This document shows, piece by piece, positions 31,738-39,956 of a stretch of DNA of 64,000 bases. Source of the DNA: CAZDRX01 sp964508225 (GTDB lineage Bacteria > Patescibacteriota > Gracilibacteria > Peribacterales > Peribacteraceae). A program made the translations under genes and the position numbers. The stretch lies in NCBI GenBank assembly GCA_964508225.1, contig CAZDRX010000005.1, positions 17,047 to 81,046 on the forward strand, read 5' to 3'. Within the stretch, counting starts at the first letter, position 1. Every line of letters begins with the position of its first letter. The notes under the pieces are model-generated. The model made no database searches. It was not told the DNA's origin and saw only the letters and a program-made list of their open reading frames with translations.

Positions 31738-32364
31738 ATGAGCGCACCCGCTCAGTCACACAGCAGCCACTCGTCATCAGCGAAATCGGGCGTCGTCGGC
31801 ATCGTCATTGCTGCCATTGCGGTTCTGATGCTCTGCATCGGATACGCCGTGGCGGGACCGCCGGTGCTTGCACCGGTGGTGCCGGAGCCTTTGCCGGCTC
31901 CGACCGCCGTCGTCCCCGTGCCGATGATGGGCGCACCCTGCTGTGAACCCGTGGCGATGGTACCTGCCATCGTCCCCTGCTGCCTGCCGGAGAAGAAGTT
32001 GCTGACGCAGAATGTTCAGGGATACACCGTCCCTGTCCGCTGCATCGGCAATGTCAACATCGGCGGCTTCACCGTTCAAAGTACAGACGACGTCCAGTCT
32101 CAGGCTGCGGGGAACTGGCTGACTCTCGAGTTGGCCAAGATCCGCAGTCAGAACTACGACCGCACTCTGTGCCACGCGGACAAGTGGAACACACCGCCGA
32201 AAGAGATCGTCCGGACTGTCACGAAGACTGTTGCAGTCCCCGTGGCCGTCCACGTCTCAGCACCGCCGTTTTACTACGACCGGTGGGTGGGATATGACTC
32301 GGTCTATGCACGCGGCCTCTACTACCGCTACTACAACAACGGATGGGTCCGCTACTACCCCTAA
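31738..32364 (+). CDS. Membrane-anchored Pro/Tyr-rich surface protein
   Basis: 208 residues from the Shine-Dalgarno-supported ATG. One membrane helix at about 18-40 (SGVVGIVIAAIAVLMLCIGYAV), then a Pro/Val-rich stretch with two Cys-Cys pairs (GAPCCEP, VPCCLPE), a globular middle, and a Tyr-rich tail (YYRYYNNGWVRYYP). No family recognised. Consensus promoter, folded leader and own terminator suggest an abundant envelope protein. Confidence 0.75.
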   Translation: MSAPAQSHSSHSSSAKSGVVGIVIAAIAVLMLCIGYAVAGPPVLAPVVPEPLPAPTAVVPVPMMGAPCCEPVAMVPAIVPCCLPEKKLLTQNVQGYTVPVRCIGNVNIGGFTVQSTDDVQSQAAGNWLTLELAKIRSQNYDRTLCHADKWNTPPKEIVRTVTKTVAVPVAVHVSAPPFYYDRWVGYDSVYARGLYYRYYNNGWVRYYP

Positions 32365-32398
32365 AGTGGCTTTCGACGCTTCAGACTTGTCTGGAGCA

Positions 32399-32423
32399 GC
32401 GTGGTGATCCCCCCACGCTTTTT
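32399..32423 (+). terminator. Intrinsic terminator
   Basis: GCGTGG-loop-CCACGC followed by TTTTTG. Confidence 0.85.
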
Positions 32424-32455
32424 GCTGTGGAGATATATGCAAATAGCTTGTTTTA

Positions 32456-32464
32456 TGGTATAAT
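32456..32464 (+). promoter_or_regulatory. Extended -10 promoter
   Basis: TGG-TATAAT; no good -35 at 17 nt, consistent with an extended -10. Start near 32471. Confidence 0.65.
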
Positions 32465-32471
32465 ACTAGTA

Positions 32472-32549
32472 GTCGCTCTTTTGCATTACCGTCACGGTTG
32501 TCTGCCGTACGCAAAGAGCGAAACCTCAGTCCTCGAAGGAGTCTTGATC
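32472..32549 (+). promoter_or_regulatory. 5'-terminal hairpin leader with Shine-Dalgarno site
   Basis: CGCTCTTTTGC (32474-32484) pairs with GCAAAGAGCG (32511-32520), closing a stem at the very 5' end of the mRNA, a layout known to stabilise transcripts. AAGGAG (32536-32541) lies 8 nt before ATG 32550. Confidence 0.6.
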
Positions 32550-33200
32550 ATGCAAGGTACCACCCCCGCCGCCCCACAGGGCACCCCCGCCGATCAGCAA
32601 CAGGTCATCGCGCAGCCCGGAGCCCACCCGAACCCGATTTGGGACGACATCCTCTTCTGGACGCTCGTCATCATCTTCGGTCTGGTGATCCCCGTCTGCA
32701 CGTACATCTGGAAGCCGGAGCTTCTCGCTCTGGCGCTGATCCTCGACGCAGCTCTGATCGCGGTCAGTGCTGTTGCCTACATCGTCCCGATGGAAGCTCC
32801 GAAGAACGTGCTCAACATCAAGGTGATTATGGTCATCTATGGTGCGCTGTTCCTCGGTCTCGTCATCGGCACGCTGCCGACGTTCGCACAGATTGTCCGG
32901 TTCAACTTCTGGGACCGCGTGGTCCCCGGAGGTTTTACCAGCGTCTATGCAGCGGATCCGAGCGTGAAGATCGAAGAAGTTTCCATTGATGCGGACAGCA
33001 TTCTCACCGTGACGAAGCCCACGCCGCTGCCGGCTGGCTATCTGGTACAGGTTCGATACTTGGATGTGACGGGTAACCCTCACTTCGAAGTCATCGAAAA
33101 GGGCGCTTCTCTGAAGCTCCCCGCCGGTACCAAGGACGCCTCTGCCCGGTTGATGCGCGGAGCCATCGTGACGGAATGGGTGAAGGCCACGATCAAATAG
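32550..33200 (+). CDS. Three-helix membrane protein with extracytoplasmic domain
   Basis: 216 residues. Membrane helices at about 31-53 (ILFWTLVIIFGLVIPVCTYI), 56-77 (LLALALILDAALIAVSAVAYI) and 88-110 (VIMVIYGALFLGLVIGTLP). Then a domain of about 100 residues is rich in beta-strand residues (VKIEEVSIDADSILTVTKPT). No family recognised. Same expression style as the gene before it (strong -10, structured leader, Shine-Dalgarno, terminator), so the two may be co-regulated envelope components. Confidence 0.75.
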   Translation: MQGTTPAAPQGTPADQQQVIAQPGAHPNPIWDDILFWTLVIIFGLVIPVCTYIWKPELLALALILDAALIAVSAVAYIVPMEAPKNVLNIKVIMVIYGALFLGLVIGTLPTFAQIVRFNFWDRVVPGGFTSVYAADPSVKIEEVSIDADSILTVTKPTPLPAGYLVQVRYLDVTGNPHFEVIEKGASLKLPAGTKDASARLMRGAIVTEWVKATIK

Positions 33201-33259
33201 TCACCAGACTGTACGATCCGAAGCCCCGCCCGCGCCGCCGCCGCGAAGGAGAGACTGTA

Positions 33260-33296
33260 AGACGCAGACGGGTTTACCCGCTCTGCGTCTTTTTTT
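33260..33296 (+). terminator. Intrinsic terminator
   Basis: AGACGCAGA...TCTGCGTCT stem with inner CGGG-TTTA-CCCG and a 7-T tail. Confidence 0.95.
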
Positions 33297-33342
33297 GCAT
33301 ACGAAGATATCCGGAAACAGAGGACTGCTTCCCACGTCACGC

Positions 33343-36300
33343 TCAGGTGCCGGCACCCTCCGGTTCTTCGGCTTCCGCCGGTTCGGACTCTACAGGCGGC
33401 ACACGCTCACCTGTTCCTGACGGCCGTTTCGTGCGGTCACCGGAATCACCGGACGCCGGACGTTCGTCCGTCGTAGCATCTCGCTCCGCGGGCCGCTCTG
33501 AAGATCCGGGTGTGCGATCGTCATCAGCATCGGTTCCCTCCGGAGCCTTGCGGGGTTCGTCACTGCCGGGAACAGCGCTTCTGTCAGGAGAACCGTCTGT
33601 CCTTCTGGATCTCTCACGAGTACCTGAGGACCTGCGTACGGGTTCGTCCCCGCCACTCGTTTCAGGAGACCTCGCAGCTGATCCATCGGGAACACCACGG
33701 TCATCGGAAGGACCATCGGCAGGCTCTGAGCCTTCGGGTGATCCAGCGGGTTTGCGGGGGCCTTCTCCATCACTTTCCGGTGCTCCCGGATCGTCACCGG
33801 CACCATCGGCCGGACGCGGACCGTCACCGGTACCGTCCGGAGGGCGCGGACCATCGGTGTCGCCTTCGGGTGCTCCGGGGTCATCACCTGTTCCATCGGC
33901 CGGGCGCGGACCGTCACCGGTACCGTCCGGAGGACGCGGACCATCAGTGTCGCCTTCGGGTGCTCCGGGGTCGTCCCCTGTTCCGTCGGAAGGACGCGGG
34001 GCGTCACCTGTGCCATCGGGAACTTTGGTGCCATCGATGTCACCTTCGGGTGCTCCCGGGTCGTCACCTGTTCCGTCGGGGGTCTTGGTTCCGTCGGTGT
34101 CACCTTCTACGGGCTCCGTGGAATCCGTATCGCCTTCTGCAGGCTTCGTGGAATCCGTATCGCCTTCGGTGGGCTTCGTGGAATCCGTATCACCCTCCGT
34201 CGCCTTGGTGCTATCGGTCGTACCTTCGGCCACGGGCCTCTTCCGCGACTCGATGTGGAGCGGGCTCGTGTCCGCCCTCATCTCCTGCGCGACGAAATCG
34301 GCGAGCGTGATCTTCTTGCCCATTGCAGCCTGCATACCCTGACGGACGAGCTGCGCGTAGAGCTCACGGGGATTCACCTGTTCGTATCTGCCGTCATGAT
34401 CCGGATCCACCGAGAAAGAACCGTACGGGAGGTTGTCGTATGATCCGTAGTTCATGAATCCGCGGAAGTGTTCGATGATCTGCTGGTCACGCTTGAAGAG
34501 AGGGTTCCTCACCGCAAGCATGTAGAAGACCGTACCGAGTCCCTGTCCCGCATCGAGCACGTGCTGGTTCGCCTGATCCACGCCGAGCTCGGCTGCCACA
34601 CCTGGATTGTTCGGTGCGAAGTAGCTGATCGGATGCATCACGGAAGCAGGGTCGGCATCGGGAGCGGTGGAACCGTTGAAGAATTCGAGACCCTTGCTGG
34701 CATTCATTCCGTGAAGGGAAATCTTCTNNNNNNNNNNNNNNNNNGGATCCCAGAATTTCACAGTGGCGAGCGAGCCGTCGCGGCTCATGATGAAGTGATT
34801 CGAGAGATCATCGAGAGTCATGTCCGAGAGGAGTGTGAAGCCCGTCGTCGCCGTGGTCATACGGTCGCGCGTGCGCTCGGAGAGGAACTGCTCCATGAGA
34901 AGCGTCCTGCGGCCGATATCCTCAGCGGTGTACTTCTGATGGTCAAACGTGATGCCGAACTGACTGAACGGTCCGCGGGCGACATCCGTCACCTTCTTCG
35001 TGAGTCCGCTGATGATCGGCATCCAGACTTCGTTGATCGGATCCTTCTGCTTCAGGAGGAACTTCTGTCCGAAGTAGAGAAGGCCGAGGCCTCCGGCCAT
35101 GGAACGCATCGTCTTGGACTTCAGCACCTGGAACGCGATAGCGATGAGTGCAATCTTTTCGATGCCGCTCAGATTCGTGAACGTCTGTCCGAGCGTCTCG
35201 GCGTTGCGCTGCTTCTCGCGCCGCACGACATCGGTGTATTGGAAGACTTCCTCATGGGAGCGCTGCTGCTGTGTGACGCGGTCGGCCTGACGGTTCGCCA
35301 TGAGCATCTGGAGCGAGCTCATGTCGTTGGGTTCCACGACACCGAATGCCGGATCGAGCGCACCCTTGAGGAGCGACGGATTGAGACGTGCGGCAAGGTC
35401 ATCGATTCTTCCGGGGAGATTCTCCCCGCCCATCGCACGGTCGATATCCTGCATGAACTTGGCCTGCAGGCCGTTCGCCATGAGGCTGACAGGCTGGGAC
35501 GGATCGAGACCCGGAGAGATGGTGTCGAAGGGAAGCTTGTACTCATTGCCATCCGGAAGCGGTACCGTCCTGAGTCCTCCGCGCCAGTAGTGATGCATGA
35601 GACTCTGCTGGGCGATGCCGAAGGCAACGCTGCGCGGTTGATCAGCGGGAAGAGGCGGCTTCTCCATCGCGAGCATGTAGCGCACGGACTGGTTGATCGT
35701 TGCGGAGTTGTTGAGCATGACCGCCGCGCGCGTGTCGGCGTCGGTTTCGCCCAGTCTGCCATCCGGACCCATCGACACTGCGGGGCCGAACATGGACTGC
35801 ATGAGAGGATCATTGCTGTCGCGGACAGCCTGCGGCACGAGCGTACTGACGTACTCGAAGTAGAGCCGGGCGCGGTGGAGTTCGTCGAGTGCCTTGAAGA
35901 GACCCGCCGGTCCCTCGCTCAAGTTGGCCTCACCGGTGTACGGAATTTTTGCGAGTGTGAAATTGTCCTTATCCCCGAAGAAGTTGACCCACTGTTCCTG
36001 GGAAAACAGCACCACGATCTGACGCAGCGTCGGCTTCTCGCCAGCCGTGAAGCGCTCCTCGATGAGCCTCTGGACAGAGGCCGGCATCGTACGGGCGTAT
36101 TCGGCGATGTTCTTGAGCTGTCCGTCTTTCACGAGTTCGGTGTTTTCGTCACGCATCCAGGCCTCCTGCACGCCGTTCACCCACGAGGAAGAGACGTTCG
36201 TGAGGAGATTGATACCCGAACGCGCCCAACGGAGGTGGATGGCATCGCTCACGAAGTTCTTCCCCTTCTCATAGACCTGTCCGGCAAAGGAGTCCGGGCC

Positions 36301-36384
36301 GGGGCTCGCGACCTTGTCATGACAGAGACGAGCCTCGCGGTCGGAAACTGCAGCGTGCCGGGGGTGGAGGAAGCGTTCGTTCAT
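33343..36384 (-). CDS. Giant unknown protein with acidic Gly/Pro/Asp-repeat tail
   Basis: 1013 residues from MNERFLHPRH (an earlier ATG at 36426 would overlap the upstream gene). No family recognised. The first two thirds look globular and helical, with a hydrophobic segment GIEKIALIAIAFQVLKSKTM near residue 415. From about residue 710 comes a low-complexity tail of GDTDSTKP-, DGTGDDPGAPEGDTDGPRP- and Arg/Ser/Glu-rich repeats, probably disordered. A 17-N assembly gap falls inside (34728-34744); the frame survives but about 6 residues are unknown. Third gene of an operon with the 124- and 914-residue unknowns. Confidence 0.75.
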   Translation of the reverse strand: MNERFLHPRHAAVSDREARLCHDKVASPGPDSFAGQVYEKGKNFVSDAIHLRWARSGINLLTNVSSSWVNGVQEAWMRDENTELVKDGQLKNIAEYARTMPASVQRLIEERFTAGEKPTLRQIVVLFSQEQWVNFFGDKDNFTLAKIPYTGEANLSEGPAGLFKALDELHRARLYFEYVSTLVPQAVRDSNDPLMQSMFGPAVSMGPDGRLGETDADTRAAVMLNNSATINQSVRYMLAMEKPPLPADQPRSVAFGIAQQSLMHHYWRGGLRTVPLPDGNEYKLPFDTISPGLDPSQPVSLMANGLQAKFMQDIDRAMGGENLPGRIDDLAARLNPSLLKGALDPAFGVVEPNDMSSLQMLMANRQADRVTQQQRSHEEVFQYTDVVRREKQRNAETLGQTFTNLSGIEKIALIAIAFQVLKSKTMRSMAGGLGLLYFGQKFLLKQKDPINEVWMPIISGLTKKVTDVARGPFSQFGITFDHQKYTAEDIGRRTLLMEQFLSERTRDRMTTATTGFTLLSDMTLDDLSNHFIMSRDGSLATVKFWDXXXXXXXKISLHGMNASKGLEFFNGSTAPDADPASVMHPISYFAPNNPGVAAELGVDQANQHVLDAGQGLGTVFYMLAVRNPLFKRDQQIIEHFRGFMNYGSYDNLPYGSFSVDPDHDGRYEQVNPRELYAQLVRQGMQAAMGKKITLADFVAQEMRADTSPLHIESRKRPVAEGTTDSTKATEGDTDSTKPTEGDTDSTKPAEGDTDSTEPVEGDTDGTKTPDGTGDDPGAPEGDIDGTKVPDGTGDAPRPSDGTGDDPGAPEGDTDGPRPPDGTGDGPRPADGTGDDPGAPEGDTDGPRPPDGTGDGPRPADGAGDDPGAPESDGEGPRKPAGSPEGSEPADGPSDDRGVPDGSAARSPETSGGDEPVRRSSGTRERSRRTDGSPDRSAVPGSDEPRKAPEGTDADDDRTPGSSERPAERDATTDERPASGDSGDRTKRPSGTGERVPPVESEPAEAEEPEGAGT
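33815..34003 (-). repeat. 90-bp coding repeats in the acidic tail
   Basis: A 27-bp block (33815-33841) recurs exactly at 33905-33931, a 90-bp period encoding a 30-residue unit GDTDGPRPPDGTGDGPRPAD + GTGDDPGAPE. Shorter 11-residue EGDTDSTKP units follow at about 34100-34200. Confidence 0.8.
34728..34744. other. Assembly gap (17 N)
   Basis: Run of N inside the giant unknown gene; true length unknown. Confidence 0.99.
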
Positions 36385-36388
36385 ACGT

Positions 36389-36763
36389 TCAGGCGGAATG
36401 TTTGGAAACAAAAGCGGTGTAGTCATCCTCGATGGACTTCAGGAGTTCGGTCTTCACCTCCGCGAGAGCTTTCTCCGCGCGCACGGCCACACCCGCATCA
36501 TTCTCGAAGTCTGCGTAAGAGATGACCCAGTCCGCGATGGAACCGAAGTCCTCCTGGTGTGCCATCGTCATCCACTCGGAACGGGCCGAGCCCTCAAGCT
36601 GGTCGAGATAGCGCTGCCAGAAGATGCCGATCGCCTTCGTCGTGGACGTCCGCAGGAACTCCGCGTCGTAACTGTGCACGAGCGGGGGGAGCTTCATGCT
36701 GGCCTCCGCAACGATGCGGATGATGGACTGGACGAGGCCGTCGGCGTTGAGTGTGGTGGACAT
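36389..36763 (-). CDS. Unknown 124-residue helical protein
   Basis: Soluble, acidic, helical: MSTTLNADGLVQSIIRIVAE...; no membrane segment. Sits between the two giant unknowns with 12 nt to the upstream stop and about 4 nt to the downstream start, so it is probably a small partner of them. No family recognised. Confidence 0.75.
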   Translation of the reverse strand: MSTTLNADGLVQSIIRIVAEASMKLPPLVHSYDAEFLRTSTTKAIGIFWQRYLDQLEGSARSEWMTMAHQEDFGSIADWVISYADFENDAGVAVRAEKALAEVKTELLKSIEDDYTAFVSKHSA

Positions 36764-36775
36764 AGAGTGCAGGGA

Positions 36776-39520
36776 TTAGTGACCGGAATGAGCAGCAGGA
36801 GCATTGCCTCCTTCCATTGCTTTCATGCCGCCCCACGCGGCCATGCCGAGAGGGCCGCCAAGAGCAGTGAAGAGTGCGAAGGTGGCGATATTTTTGCGCT
36901 GAGCCCATGTCCAGTTCTTGGCGCTACTCAGGGCTGCAGGAGTGTTTTTGATTGCGGCAACAGCTCCACCTGCAATCGCAGAAAGCGGCATGGCGGCAAT
37001 GCTGCCGACATTGCGGAGTCCTCTGCGAACTCTGTCCTCACGGTACGCGCGGGCTTCGCTTGAACTAAGGACAGCAGTAATGCGCGGTGCGTACTTATCA
37101 GGCGCTTCGCCCGTCAGAAACTGCTCGAGAGTCTCGGCAGAGAGGGCTTTGCGGCTGCCAATCTTCCTACGGTCCTCATCGGGGAGATCATTCCCCATAT
37201 CATTGAGAATCATCGTCGTGTGCCTTCGCGACATCACTTCCGCGATGCGCTTCATTTCGTTCTGGACGGCGTGCGAACCGGCAGCATTGATTGTCTGCGG
37301 AGCACCTCCTTCGTACACCTTCTTGTGCGCAAAGTACGCGGTGACGAGCGTGCGGTAGGGCACCCTCTCCCAATCGCGGTACGGCGCATTGACGTTGAAG
37401 GTTTGCGTCGTGGTTGTACCGAAGCCGAAGCCTCTCGTTCTCTGTGCGGTCGTGACTCTGTTTGCGATCGGAACGCCGAGCGTGGTCGCGATCTGCGCGA
37501 TTGCCCCCCTTCCTTTTCGTTCGATTCCCCTGTTTTCCGGGCCATGATCGATAGCCTCGAAGAGGTCATCGATCAGAACCTGATGCTGGGTGGTGAGCTC
37601 GTCATCCAGAAGACTCCTTGTATAGAGGTAGTTGGCGGACTTCTTTGCCTCGGCAGAGGAGAGCCCTTGCCGCTTGAAGTGCTCCTCGAAGATCTTCTGC
37701 TGCAGAGAATCGCCGTTCTCTCCTCCTGCAGTCACCTTCTTCAATGAATCCTCATTCTTCTTAATGGAGGCTTCGATATCGGCTACACTCTGGAGCTTTG
37801 TCTCGGTGCTGATCAGTTCCGCAACTGCGACATTATTGAAGTCTGCACCGATTGCGGTGCGTGTAACGACTCCGGCATTGGAGACGCGCGTGCTGAGAGC
37901 GGTCGATGATGTATACACATCGCCCGTCACTGCAGACTGTGCAAGTCTCCTGAGAATATTGGAGACCTCTTCGTACCGATTGAGCTCTTCAGTCACTTCT
38001 TTCAGCTGCGTCTGCAGGCGCGTGGACATATCCCGACGATCCGCCGCCGACACGAACGTGCTCGGTGCAGGAAATCCTCCGTGAAGACAGAACTCACTTG
38101 TCCATGGGGCAGGTGATCCGATTGCGCCGATATCACGGTTCAGCGCCGCTCTTTCATTGAAAATAAGCTCATAGTTTGCTGCTGCGCCTCCAGGCATTGT
38201 CGGAATCCGGAAGTTTGTCTTGAGCTCACCGAGCTTTTTCAGCTGCACGGAAAGTTCAAGCTTTGCCCTGTCTTTGTTGAGGTCGGTACGCAGCTTGGTT
38301 TCCTCGGTCTGCTGGGTAGCAGCCGCCATCACGTTGCGGTTGGAAGCCGCAAGGTTCAATGCAAGTGCGGCACCTCCGGGATTTTCGCTACCGGTCGTGA
38401 GTCTCTCCATGAGCGCCTGCATCTTGGCCTGCTCGGCACGCACATCACCATGCATGTCGAGTAGACGAATCTGAGGCTGCCTGGCACCTACACGTGCGGC
38501 TGGCGCATATCCTGCCGCGATAATTTCCGCCTGTACAGCGTTCGCGAGAATCCAGGTGACATAACCCGGTCTTCCGACACAGACGTTGACGATGTCCGTC
38601 GGGAGATTGGTTCCGCAACTCACAAACTGTCTCCAGTACGGGAAGTTACCAGTCTGTCCGCGGTGCAGGAGCAGCGTCTGGATCTGCGCAGGGTTGAGCT
38701 CGGCGATATAGCGGTTCTGGAGTCCTGCGGGGGCGTCGTCTGTCGTAAGACCCTTGAGCAAGAGATTCATACGAACGGTCAGGTTCGTGTTTGTGGTGGT
38801 CGTTCCGGCCTGCAGGACGACGGCAGCGGTATCGGCAATATTCACGGACGGCACAGAGACGAGGTCAAATTGTGCGTTCGTGAGGCGCCTGATGTCGCCC
38901 GTCCCGAGCGCATAATTTCTGAGGTTCGGATTCTGAATACCGATTTCCCTGCCCGTAAGACCTGCCATGGCACTCTGCATGTCGGACTGATTTCTGAAGG
39001 TGTTGCGACGCCAGAACGGATGATTGGAATCGATTCTGACAACGGTTGCGGCACCGTTGATGGTGACGGGGATTTCCACGACCGATGTGGGCTGTCCGTC
39101 GTTCACCGCAATATTCACCGGAGCGCTCGTGATGCCCATCTGGTAGATAATGTCGGACGGAACAGACTCATACACCGCCTGTGCGATGGCCTGCGTCTTT
39201 TCGCGCACATTGGCATTGTCGTAATTCAGCTCCGGACGGATCTGCTGGAGGGCGTTATTCAGATTGGCATCGAGCGCTGTCCGGAGATCCGCGCGGCTGA
39301 TCGACGCACGGGCCTCTTCGACGATGTTGAAGACTCTGTCTTCGATGCGCTGCACGACCGTATTGCGTGGGCCATTGATCTGCGCGATGCGCATTCCAAG
39401 AAGACGCTCAACGACCGCGGTCGCTTCCGCATTCGTCACATTCGCACGCACCGACGGCGTTGCGTCGGCGGTGGTATCCGCAGTTCCCAGTGTATGAAGT
39501 GAGTGTGAACCGTCGTGCAT
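36776..39520 (-). CDS. Giant unknown protein, 914 residues
   Basis: Begins MHDGSHSLHTLGTADTTADA. Mostly soluble, with a predicted coiled-coil (about 410-470 and 510-560, e.g. RTDLNKDRAKLELSVQLKKL) and two hydrophobic stretches near the C-terminus (IAAMPLSAIAGGAVAAI and NIATFALFTALGGPLGMAAW). Two isolated Cys lie around residue 315-330. No family recognised; similar very long helical proteins are common in CPR genomes. The TGG-TACAAT extended -10 at 39542-39550 gives a leader of about 15 nt. First gene of a three-gene operon. Confidence 0.75.
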   Translation of the reverse strand: MHDGSHSLHTLGTADTTADATPSVRANVTNAEATAVVERLLGMRIAQINGPRNTVVQRIEDRVFNIVEEARASISRADLRTALDANLNNALQQIRPELNYDNANVREKTQAIAQAVYESVPSDIIYQMGITSAPVNIAVNDGQPTSVVEIPVTINGAATVVRIDSNHPFWRRNTFRNQSDMQSAMAGLTGREIGIQNPNLRNYALGTGDIRRLTNAQFDLVSVPSVNIADTAAVVLQAGTTTTNTNLTVRMNLLLKGLTTDDAPAGLQNRYIAELNPAQIQTLLLHRGQTGNFPYWRQFVSCGTNLPTDIVNVCVGRPGYVTWILANAVQAEIIAAGYAPAARVGARQPQIRLLDMHGDVRAEQAKMQALMERLTTGSENPGGAALALNLAASNRNVMAAATQQTEETKLRTDLNKDRAKLELSVQLKKLGELKTNFRIPTMPGGAAANYELIFNERAALNRDIGAIGSPAPWTSEFCLHGGFPAPSTFVSAADRRDMSTRLQTQLKEVTEELNRYEEVSNILRRLAQSAVTGDVYTSSTALSTRVSNAGVVTRTAIGADFNNVAVAELISTETKLQSVADIEASIKKNEDSLKKVTAGGENGDSLQQKIFEEHFKRQGLSSAEAKKSANYLYTRSLLDDELTTQHQVLIDDLFEAIDHGPENRGIERKGRGAIAQIATTLGVPIANRVTTAQRTRGFGFGTTTTQTFNVNAPYRDWERVPYRTLVTAYFAHKKVYEGGAPQTINAAGSHAVQNEMKRIAEVMSRRHTTMILNDMGNDLPDEDRRKIGSRKALSAETLEQFLTGEAPDKYAPRITAVLSSSEARAYREDRVRRGLRNVGSIAAMPLSAIAGGAVAAIKNTPAALSSAKNWTWAQRKNIATFALFTALGGPLGMAAWGGMKAMEGGNAPAAHSGH

Positions 39521-39541
39521 TTTTGTTTTTGAAATCTCTTT

Positions 39542-39550
39542 ATTGTACCA
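39542..39550 (-). promoter_or_regulatory. Extended -10 of the giant-protein operon
   Basis: TGG-TACAAT on the minus strand, about 21 nt before ATG 39520. Confidence 0.5.
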
Positions 39551-39624
39551 CAAAATCCTTTTCGGCTCAAACGTAAAAGAACGGAACCCTGAGGCGTGTC
39601 CGGACTCGATTCGTGACGCGGAGG

Positions 39625-39921
39625 TTACGCTGCCTTCTTGGCGGCGTCTTTGTCGCCCTTCTTTTCGCCTTCTTTGTCCTCCTTTTTCTCAGCGGACTTT
39701 GCCTCTTCGGCAGGCTTCGGTGCGGGTTTCGGCTCTTCTTTCCTCTTCGGGATGAGCTCGGGGCGTAGCTGGCCCACAAGCTGCAGAACTTTGCCTCTCG
39801 CGGAACCACCGAGAACGGGTCCGCTGCCGGCTTCCACACGTGAAGCAGCTGTCTTTCCTGCTTCGAAAAGGTTCGTCCATCGGGCGTTTTCCGGGCTCGG
39901 TGCACTGTGGTTATGACTCAT
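39625..39921 (-). CDS. Small protein with Lys/Glu/Ala-rich tail
   Basis: 98 residues. Residues 1-55 could fold (ARWTNLFEAGKTAASRVEAG); 58-98 are repetitive Lys/Glu/Pro/Ala (KRKEEPKPAPKPAEEAKSAE), likely disordered and possibly nucleic-acid binding. Preceded by the clearest leaderless promoter in the window. No family recognised. Just upstream of the giant-protein operon on the same strand. Confidence 0.7.
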   Translation of the reverse strand: MSHNHSAPSPENARWTNLFEAGKTAASRVEAGSGPVLGGSARGKVLQLVGQLRPELIPKRKEEPKPAPKPAEEAKSAEKKEDKEGEKKGDKDAAKKAA

Positions 39922-39927
39922 AGAAAT

Positions 39928-39956
39928 ATTATATCACTTTTTCATACTTTATGCAA
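39928..39956 (-). promoter_or_regulatory. Consensus leaderless promoter
   Basis: Minus strand TTGCAT, 17-nt spacer, TATAAT, then 6 nt to ATG 39921. It overlaps the 3' end of the lamin-tail gene. Confidence 0.75.

Noticed and set aside
34468..36525. 685-residue plus-strand frame
   Set aside because: Antisense shadow of the giant unknown; it crosses the N-run and has no promoter. The minus frame has the operon context and a coherent start.
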